A stretch of 64,000 nt of DNA from Methanobacteriota archaeon (GTDB taxonomy: Archaea; Methanobacteriota; Methanobacteria; Methanobacteriales; Methanobacteriaceae), in NCBI GenBank assembly GCA_016874685.1, contig VGTM01000001.1:1-64000 (forward strand). The letters are read 5' to 3'. Position numbers and translations under genes: made by a program. Of the stretch, positions 57,850-64,000 are shown in pieces (the first letter of the stretch is position 1; the number at the start of each line of letters is the position of its first letter). The notes below the pieces were generated by a model, which saw only the letters and a program-made list of their open reading frames with translations, made no database searches and was not told the DNA's origin.

Positions 57850-59091
57850 TCATGTTTTACGGAAACCCTTCATTATGATGTCATTTTCCACATTTTCAAC
57901 GAATTTTCGCATCTTTAAGATCTGATCAGGATTTGTGGAAATGGAACTAATACCAAATTCAACCAGTTTTTTGACTATACGTGGATCTGATGCTGCATAA
58001 CCACATATACAGCTTTCAATTCCATATTGATTGCATTTTTCTATTATCATCTTTACCATCTTTAAAACTGCAAAATGCATAACATTAAAGTGTTTTGCCA
58101 CTTTCACCCCTCTCCTATCTATAGCCAAAGAGCACATGGTCAAATCGCTCATACCAATGGATGCAAAATCTATTCCTTCATTTATAAACTCATCCAGGGT
58201 AAAAACTGCAGAAGGGGTTTCAATGGATGCACCAACACTTAGATCTTTGTGAGGTCTTAAACCCACTTCCCTTAGGATCTGTTTTGCCTTCACATATTCT
58301 GATATATCTCTTATAAATGGTATCTTGAGCCCTAAATTGTAGTAACCTTCTTCTAAAATATTTTTTACAGCTTGAAATTCAGCTTTTAATATTTTGATAT
58401 CTCTAAGGTCTTTATTTATAGCTCTAAGCCCTAAAAGGGGATTGTGTTCTTCTGGTTCGCAATCACCACCCTCCAAATGTATAAGTTCATCTGTGGGAAT
58501 ATCAAAAGTCCTGAACCACACAGGTTTAGGGTAGAATGTATCCACAATGTCTCTTACACCCCCCTCAATCGTTTCAGTTAATTTACCCTCTTCCAAAAGA
58601 ATAGATGGATGTTTACCTGTGTGTATAATTGTGTTCTCAATTCTTATTGAACCAACACCATCTGCAAGGGGAGCAACTTTTGCAGCGATTTCAGGGACAT
58701 TCAAGTTCACCTTTATATTTGTGGAAGGGTAATGCAATTCCAAAAATTCGCTTTCTTCCTCTAATTCAATAAAACCTTCATATATATTACCTGTTTTTCC
58801 ATCAACAGTTACAATCATTTCATCATCCAAAATTTTACTCGCATCGCCTGTCCCAACAATGCAGGGTATCTTTAACTCCCTTAAAACAATGGCAACATGA
58901 CTTGTTAAACCCCCATAATCAGTTATAACACCACCTGCTTTTTTAAGGTGTGAAAGCATGTCTCTGGATGCTTTTGGAACTACTACAATTTCTCCTCCTT
59001 TTATATCCAGAACATCCTCATGAATTTCTATTTTCTTTACTTTTCCCACTCCAATGTATGAGCTTGTGCCAATTCCTTTCAATATTCTCAT
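57850..59091 (-). CDS. PEP-utilizing enzyme with swivelling His and PEP-binding barrel, no ATP-grasp domain
   Basis: 413 residues. An N-terminal mobile domain has the phospho-His loop GGVITDYGGLTSHVAIVLRE (His about residue 66). A PEP/pyruvate TIM barrel follows, with WFRTFDIPTDE, EHNPLLGLRAI, SVGASIETPSAVF, SIGMSDLTMC and the C-terminal catalytic Cys in ESCICGYAA. PEP synthase and PPDK add an ATP-grasp domain before these; PTS enzyme I adds an HPr-binding domain. Neither is here, so it either works with a separate ATP-grasp protein, as in split PEP synthase of some methanogens, or has another role. No clear SD. Confidence 0.82.
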   Translation of the reverse strand: MRILKGIGTSSYIGVGKVKKIEIHEDVLDIKGGEIVVVPKASRDMLSHLKKAGGVITDYGGLTSHVAIVLRELKIPCIVGTGDASKILDDEMIVTVDGKTGNIYEGFIELEEESEFLELHYPSTNIKVNLNVPEIAAKVAPLADGVGSIRIENTIIHTGKHPSILLEEGKLTETIEGGVRDIVDTFYPKPVWFRTFDIPTDELIHLEGGDCEPEEHNPLLGLRAINKDLRDIKILKAEFQAVKNILEEGYYNLGLKIPFIRDISEYVKAKQILREVGLRPHKDLSVGASIETPSAVFTLDEFINEGIDFASIGMSDLTMCSLAIDRRGVKVAKHFNVMHFAVLKMVKMIIEKCNQYGIESCICGYAASDPRIVKKLVEFGISSISTNPDQILKMRKFVENVENDIIMKGFRKT

Positions 59092-59209
59092 ATAAGAGTT
59101 TATTTTTTTTATTACAGAAATATATTTAGTTTGTAATATGCAACATTATCTGATAATCTGTAAAATAATCATTATCTAAGTACAGAAAATATTAAACATT
59201 GGTGAAGAC

Positions 59210-59665
59210 ATGAAAATCGTAATGGCAACAGGAACATTTGATATAATACACCCAGGGCATTTATATTATCTTGAAGAAGCAAAGAAGCTCGGGGGAGAGA
59301 ATGCAAAGCTTGTTGTAGTGGTGGCTAGGGATACTACAGTTAGAGCAAAAAAAAGAATACCGATTGTAGATGAACAACAACGATTGGAAGTAGTAAGGGT
59401 GTTAAAACCAGTTGATGAGGCTTATTTGGGTAGCACTACTGACATGTTTAAGGTGGTTGAGAGAATAAAGCCAGATATTATTGCAATAGGTCCTGATCAA
59501 AATTTCGATTTAAATTGGCTTGAAGAAGAGCTTGAAGCCAGAAATCTGGATGCAAGAATAATGAAAATCAATGAATATAAAAAATTACCCCTCAATAGTT
59601 CTTGTAAAATTATAAAAAAGATAAAAAAAATGGAATTTGATGAAGAAATTTTTAAAAATTGCTAG
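59210..59665 (+). CDS. ribL: FAD synthetase RibL
   Basis: Archaeal FMN adenylyltransferase making FAD. The 151-residue nucleotidyltransferase has [20 protein letters not shown] with the HxGH motif, [20 protein letters not shown], and the second signature [20 protein letters not shown]. The C-terminus has a Cys pair-like NSSCKIIKK and ends FKNC, as in archaeal RibL with its redox-sensitive cysteines. GGTGAAGAC precedes the ATG. Confidence 0.94.
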   Translation: MKIVMATGTFDIIHPGHLYYLEEAKKLGGENAKLVVVVARDTTVRAKKRIPIVDEQQRLEVVRVLKPVDEAYLGSTTDMFKVVERIKPDIIAIGPDQNFDLNWLEEELEARNLDARIMKINEYKKLPLNSSCKIIKKIKKMEFDEEIFKNC

Positions 59666-59742
59666 ATTTCATAAAAATTTCTAGATACATTTATATCAAT
59701 AATCGTTTATAGGCAATAAATATAGAATTAGATATCTTGAAC

Positions 59743-59919
59743 TTATTGAATCATATCCATCTTAGTATTTTCCAATTCATATTTTATATCACGTTTTCTC
59801 CTGGATTTTTTGGATTTTTTGATGGTCGCTGTGCTTTTTAGTTTTGGGAAACTGCCATTTAGCTGATAAAACTTGATAACCTGCACTTCTTCATCTGCTT
59901 TTTTCTTCTTCCTCACCAT
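59743..59919 (-). CDS. Possible small basic protein
   Basis: A 58-codon frame with a lysine/arginine-rich product: VRKKKKADEEVQVIKFYQLN, then GSFPKLKSTATIKKSKKSRR, then a charged end. ATG at 59919 follows AGGTTGCTGATCTGG at a rather long distance. No family was recognised and no SD is strong. It may be a real small nucleic-acid-binding protein or chance. Confidence 0.4.
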   Translation of the reverse strand: MVRKKKKADEEVQVIKFYQLNGSFPKLKSTATIKKSKKSRRKRDIKYELENTKMDMIQ

Positions 59920-60026
59920 CCAGATCAGCAACCTAAAAATAATATAAAAAAATAAAAAAAAGGAGTTATAACTTAGTTTAACACTGCATTCAAGGACTAT
60001 TCAGGGCGCGCGATTCTAATCGTAGA

Positions 60027-61220
60027 TCATGAAATTATATAGCGGTAACTATACTTAGTTCCCCATCTGTTACCCCAGATGTATCTCCATCCACGAACCC
60101 ATTTTGTTCTCCATTTAGTTCTCCATTTGCCTCTGTACCTATATTTTGCTAGGTATCTGACTCTGTACCTTGTTCTGTATTTCTTTTTCACGTAGGGAAC
60201 CCATCCCATGTAACTGTAGACAACTTTATTGAGCAATCCATATCTGAATAATACGTATCCCACTGCTCCGTTGCTCATGGCTGCATTTATCCGTTGTTGT
60301 AGTTCCCATTGAGGCACTGGGTTGTAGTTACTGTCGTATGATGAAAGACCAGCTAAGACAGGTTTTCCTTTTGCATGATCAACTATGTATCTTGTGGTTG
60401 AACCTATCCAGCCAGTATCTGACCCGTAGATCATTGGAACAAAGAAATCAAGATGGTCAGCCATTAGTTCGTAATCTTGTCCATAAAGATCCGCGTTCTG
60501 TTCTTTTTCAGCAATCACAGCTGCTGAAACTGCTACATCTGATCTGATTGATCTTACAAGGTTGGATACACCTGCAACAAATGAGGTTATGGTTTCTTTT
60601 CCATGGGGAGTTTGCTGCCAAGCTGCCCTGTTTTTGTCTGCTCTCCCTGAAAATCTTACGTAATCAAGATGTATTCCATTTACACCGTAATTTCTTGTAA
60701 TATATGAAATTATGTTGAATAAATGTTGTTGATAACCTGTATCTGCTGCGTTGACCCATCCGTCTGGATAACTGGTGCTGGTATCATAGAAACATACAAT
60801 CCATGCATGGACTCGTATACCTGTACCAGAAAGCTTATTTATAGCGCTGCTCAGCGCACTGTAGTACAGGGCACCTGAACCTCCCTTAGTTAAAACAAAT
60901 ACATCTGTAGCTCCAGAATTCTGAAGTTCAGTTCCACTTATCTCATCTACATTACTTGCCCAAAGCCAAATTCCTCGAGCCCCATTTATGTTATATGCGT
61001 TGAAATTATTTGCCTGCACCTGGTTTTCAGGTGTATTTGTCGTTTGTATTTGGGTTTCTGAGGAATTCGTCACATTTGTCTGAATTTCTGTGGTATTAGC
61101 TGTTTGAACTTGATTCTGGGCATCTCCACTACTTTGCTGTTCTAACGCAGATACGTCATTCATAGCTACTAGGACGACACCAAAAATTAACAGAATCGCG
61201 AGCATCAAATGTTGCTTCAC
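60027..61220 (-). CDS. Secreted GHL10-like barrel protein with basic-aromatic tail (copy 1)
   Basis: 397 residues. Signal peptide (KQHLMLAILLIFGVVLVAMN), Thr/Gln/Asn-rich spacer to ~75, then a TIM-barrel-like domain: ARGIWLWASNVDEI, VHAWIVCFYD, NYGVNGIHLDYVRFSGRADK (D186, the candidate acid in the GIHLDYVRF motif), SAAVIAEKEQ, MADHLDFFVPMIYG. This resembles putative glycoside hydrolases of the GHL10/DUF187 group. The last ~55 residues alternate Lys/Arg with Tyr/Trp (VKKKYRTRYRVRYLAKYRYR, GKWRTKWRTKWVRGWRY). GTG start at 61220 after GGAGGTATTAGA. A wall-polymer target is plausible but unproven. Confidence 0.8.
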   Translation of the reverse strand: MKQHLMLAILLIFGVVLVAMNDVSALEQQSSGDAQNQVQTANTTEIQTNVTNSSETQIQTTNTPENQVQANNFNAYNINGARGIWLWASNVDEISGTELQNSGATDVFVLTKGGSGALYYSALSSAINKLSGTGIRVHAWIVCFYDTSTSYPDGWVNAADTGYQQHLFNIISYITRNYGVNGIHLDYVRFSGRADKNRAAWQQTPHGKETITSFVAGVSNLVRSIRSDVAVSAAVIAEKEQNADLYGQDYELMADHLDFFVPMIYGSDTGWIGSTTRYIVDHAKGKPVLAGLSSYDSNYNPVPQWELQQRINAAMSNGAVGYVLFRYGLLNKVVYSYMGWVPYVKKKYRTRYRVRYLAKYRYRGKWRTKWRTKWVRGWRYIWGNRWGTKYSYRYIIS

Positions 61221-61408
61221 TCTAATACCTCCTTCCAAAAAAACAAAATTGGAATTTGATGTAAACTTTTCTATTTTTATATGTTATAAATATTCTGTTT
61301 TGAGATCGAAAAGTACATTTTATCTTTATTTCTCCATGAAAAATCTAGAAAATAAAAAAAATAAAAGGAATCTCTCAAATCCTTTTTATGAACTTGAAAG
61401 ACGCCTTT

Positions 61409-62662
61409 TTATGTAAGTACACATTTCCATCTTGTTTCATACCAGTAAAGCCACTTGTATAACCATCCACGTTTCCATTTGGTTCTCCATACGTATCTTC
61501 GGTATTTTCCTTTGCCTATTCGTACCCTGTAACTAACTTTGTACCAACCTCTGTACCTTACTCGTTTGTATGCATGTGGCACAGTGTATGATTCCCATCT
61601 TGGTATTCCATATCTGAATAGCACGTATCCCTTTGCTCCATGACCAATAGCTTCAGCTATATCTGCATCTAATTCGCCTTGAGGTAACATTTCTGGGTTA
61701 CTGTCGCAACGGTAGTTCAAGAGACCTGCGAATACAGGTATTGGAGTTCGAGTTCCAGCCACGTCTTTTTGTGCCTTGCTGACAATAATTCCTATCATAT
61801 TACCTATCCATGCAGTGTTCTGTCCAAAGTTTCCTTCATAGGTCATTGGCACCATGAAGTCAAGGAAATCGGCTAGTCTATCGTAGTCCTGGGCATAGTA
61901 ATATCTGTTCCAGTATGTTCCATCTGGAGATCCACCATTTGCTTCTGGCATCACTGCTGCTGAGAGATATAGATTTGGATTTAAGGCGTTGCGAACCCTT
62001 GCCACAAAATCAGTTATTGTGTTCACTGCAGCATCTACACCACCGGGCTGCTGCCAGGCTGCCCGACCATACTGGGCTAAACCTGAATATCTTACATAGT
62101 CTAAGTGAATTCCGCTGATGTTTGGAACGTTTGCTGCCACAAGAATTTCGTCATTGATTATGTGGGTTTGATAAGCCATGTTTGTCTGATCAACCCAAGT
62201 ATTTTGGTCCTTGAAACACACAATCCAGGCATGAACTCGTATACCTGCAGGGTAGCATTTGTTTATGGCATTTCTGAGGTCATCTAAGTGAAATTCCCCT
62301 GAACTTCCTTTAGTTAAAACAAATATGTCTGTAAACCCTGAATTTTTAAGGGCCCAGGGATCAAGGGAGTTTACGTAGTTGGACCACACCCAGTAGCCCT
62401 TAACACTTCCAATATCAGTGGTTTGTACAGTACCTTCTGATGACACAGTGGAACATGTTTGAACATCGCTTCCGTCACTGGAACCTGAATTGGAATTATC
62501 AATAATCTGCTCCTGATCTTCAGTTGTGTTTTGCTGATCCAACGTTGTTTGAGTTTGTAAGTCACTTGTCTGTGTCTGGTCATCTAATGCGGTGGCACTG
62601 TTTATGCTAACTAAAACTAAAACAAAGATGAATAGTGTAGCCACCAAAAACTGTCGCTTAAT
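61409..62662 (-). CDS. Secreted GHL10-like barrel protein with basic-aromatic tail (copy 2)
   Basis: Paralogue of the gene downstream, about 417 residues: Thr/Gln-rich spacer, KGYWVWSNYVNSLDPWALKN, VHAWIVCFKDQNTW, NISGIHLDYVRYSGLAQYGR (same catalytic Asp), SAAVMPEANG, LADFLDFMVPMTYEGNFG. The tail YRGWYKVSYRVRIGKGKYRR, YVWRTKWKRGWLYKWLYWYE again mixes basic and aromatic residues. Start: the only in-frame TTG/GTG codons (62647, 62644) lie far behind GGAGGCGG and give a signal peptide without basic residues. An ATT at 62662 has ideal spacing and adds KRQFL, aligning with copy 1, so a rare ATT start is proposed. Confidence 0.78.
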   Translation of the reverse strand: MKRQFLVATLFIFVLVLVSINSATALDDQTQTSDLQTQTTLDQQNTTEDQEQIIDNSNSGSSDGSDVQTCSTVSSEGTVQTTDIGSVKGYWVWSNYVNSLDPWALKNSGFTDIFVLTKGSSGEFHLDDLRNAINKCYPAGIRVHAWIVCFKDQNTWVDQTNMAYQTHIINDEILVAANVPNISGIHLDYVRYSGLAQYGRAAWQQPGGVDAAVNTITDFVARVRNALNPNLYLSAAVMPEANGGSPDGTYWNRYYYAQDYDRLADFLDFMVPMTYEGNFGQNTAWIGNMIGIIVSKAQKDVAGTRTPIPVFAGLLNYRCDSNPEMLPQGELDADIAEAIGHGAKGYVLFRYGIPRWESYTVPHAYKRVRYRGWYKVSYRVRIGKGKYRRYVWRTKWKRGWLYKWLYWYETRWKCVLT

Positions 62663-63102
62663 AAGTACCGCCTCCTATTCCAAGCTAATAAAAATTATTA
62701 ACTTAGATTTTTTGGTGAGATAAGATCTTTTTTCAATCTTATATAAAGGTTTTGATTTAAAATTTAAAAAAATGACAACCATAAAACTCATTTTTTGATT
62801 TATGACATTTTAAGAAGGAATTGAAATTAAGGATTATTAAGCTCTCTGCTTACTATTTCTTTATAATATTTAACTCTTATTAACGGTTTTTTTAAAAAAA
62901 TAGAGGTTTTAAATGCTTTAGTCTAGGTATATTTAACATTGATATTAATTATCGTCTGCATTTAGATGGGAGTTTAATAAAAGGCACTTGTTCTATTTTT
63001 TTATTCGTTTAAAAAGTCTGTAAAAAGTCTGTAAAATGAATAATATTTAGGACAATTTGTATGTCTACTTGTTTTTGTTGAATCTCTAAAAAAATAAAAA
63101 AA
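62663..63102. other. Intergenic region without a supported gene
   Basis: About 440 nt of AT-rich DNA between the peptidase-like gene end and the GHL10-like copy 2 start. Only the minus-strand SD (GGAGGCGG) of copy 2 and possible TATA-like stretches near 62700-62760 are visible. No coding frame, RNA gene or repeat is supported. Confidence 0.55.
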
Positions 63103-64000
63103 TTAGAAAGGCAATTCGGCGTATCTACCTTTCCAATAAAGTATTTTACAATTGTTTTGTGTTCCAAAAGTGTTTCTGTAACTTGTAGCATCTGCTGTGT
63201 ACCAGTTGCCATTTACATATAACTCGGCCCATACGTGTCCAACAGTCATACTGGTGAATTCGCACTGGGCATGAGCATATCTTGCTGGAATTCCCACTGC
63301 TCTTGCTAGAGCCACTATGAGATGTGTATGGTCAATACAGTTCCCGTTCCGTCTGTTTAACATTTCAACTGCTCCGTATTTGGTGTTGTAGTAGAATGTG
63401 TAGCTACAGTTATCTCTTACCCATTCAAAGATCTTCGTTGCCTTTTCATAAGTTGAAGTGATGCCAGCAGTCAATAAGTTTGCCATTGAAATTATCCTTG
63501 AATCGTTTGATTGGCAATTTGCGGTTGGCTGAAGGTATATTAGTAGTTCGGCTGGTATTTGTGATGTCATAGTGCCTATTCGCCATGACTCGAATATTGT
63601 GTAATTTGGCAATCTATTGTTTGATATATAGAAGTCAATTATCTTTGAAAAGTTGTAGACCAGATAATCAAACGAAATTTTACCTAAGGAGCTGTTTCCA
63701 TAGTTGGGAGCTCTACCATTCAGATTAATGAATTCAACCAGATTTTTAGCAATTTCAATGTATTCTGCTTTGTATATGTTTCCATTTATTGAGTCACCGT
63801 ACGGATCAGGGGCAGCATCCACATCTTCAAGTTCTATTGGTGTTGTAATTCCTTTATCAAGTTGTAACACGCACATGATGAGTATCTTTAGAAATTGGGC
63901 CGTTGAAATCTGTTTTCCGGATATCTGCACATATTCTGGCAGTTTACCATTGCTTTCAACATATGCTTTCAAATTAGTTGATGCATTTTTAATTTCATCG
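63103..64000 (-). CDS. Pseudomurein endoisopeptidase-like protein (partial, 5' end outside window)
   Basis: The frame is open to the window edge, so the N-terminus is missing; about 298 residues are visible. Two pseudomurein-binding repeats are recognisable (YVESNGKLPEYVQISGKQIS then FLKILIMCVLQL; FINLNGRAPNYGNSSLGKIS and YISNNRLPNYTIF). A transglutaminase-like peptidase domain follows with a Cys-His-Asp triad: RRNGNCIDHTHLIVALARAV, MTVGHVWAELYVNG, YTADATSYRN. This matches the C71 design of PeiW/PeiP and Methanobacteriales autolysins, which cut the Ala-Lys isopeptide bond of pseudomurein. A host wall-remodelling role is likely; a prophage origin cannot be excluded. Confidence 0.85.
   Translation of the reverse strand, partial: DEIKNASTNLKAYVESNGKLPEYVQISGKQISTAQFLKILIMCVLQLDKGITTPIELEDVDAAPDPYGDSINGNIYKAEYIEIAKNLVEFINLNGRAPNYGNSSLGKISFDYLVYNFSKIIDFYISNNRLPNYTIFESWRIGTMTSQIPAELLIYLQPTANCQSNDSRIISMANLLTAGITSTYEKATKIFEWVRDNCSYTFYYNTKYGAVEMLNRRNGNCIDHTHLIVALARAVGIPARYAHAQCEFTSMTVGHVWAELYVNGNWYTADATSYRNTFGTQNNCKILYWKGRYAELPF

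Overview
The window is one stretch of a methanogen chromosome from the order Methanobacteriales, most likely a Methanobacterium relative. The evidence is a full archaeal ribosomal-protein superoperon with archaeal-only members (L14e, L18e, L19e, L32e, L34e, S4e, RpoD/K/N), sn-glycerol-1-phosphate dehydrogenase, coenzyme F420 (CofC) and cobamide (CbiF) enzymes, the archaeal mevalonate branch (mevalonate kinase, isopentenyl phosphate kinase, type 2 IPP isomerase, prenyl synthase) and, at the right edge, a protein with pseudomurein-binding repeats and a transglutaminase-type peptidase domain. The DNA is AT rich, with SD motifs of the GGTGA/GGAGG type and frequent TTG or GTG starts.

Layout. 1-6.4 kb: CbiF, an ABC-2 exporter pair, a NikR regulator divergent from a cluster-9 (Zn/Mn-type) metal ABC importer, and a small Sm-like protein. 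6.4-17.3 kb: scattered housekeeping genes (rpiA, UPF0179, egsA, proS, cofC-thiD, a CPBP protease, purA, an AAA ATPase) and one lone unknown gene. 17.7-23.0 kb: an accessory locus on the minus strand, the most unusual part of the window. It has one full-length secreted protein carrying its own C39 peptidase domain, a double-glycine-like processing motif and a variable tail. Behind it lie three headless copies with the same motif but different tails, each separated by an unrelated small membrane protein, and a final N-half remnant. This reads as an archaeal polymorphic bacteriocin-like system with orphan toxin/immunity cassettes.

23.2-34.0 kb: gltX and the isoprenoid cluster idsA-rnj-fni-ipk-mvk, then MEMO, rps2, a ferredoxin, eno, rpoK, an intron-containing tRNA and rpoN. 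34.0-56.3 kb: the ribosomal superoperon, all on the minus strand, starting with a SPOUT methyltransferase gene and running through L3...S14...SecY...S13-S4-S11-RpoD-L18e-L13-S9, with adkA, cmk, cbf5 and a tRNA-Ser(GGA) embedded. 56.5-59.7 kb: a METTL5-like methyltransferase, relics of an IS630-type transposase and a TPR gene, a PEP-utilizing-type protein without an ATP-grasp domain, and FAD synthase RibL. 59.7-64 kb: cell-surface genes, namely two paralogous secreted GHL10-like barrel proteins with strongly basic-aromatic tails and the partial pseudomurein endopeptidase-like gene.

The core regions couple translation, membrane insertion (SecY, the DUF106 insertase) and archaeal lipid synthesis. 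The two accessory regions (17.7-23 kb and 60-64 kb) both concern the exported or cell-wall compartment.
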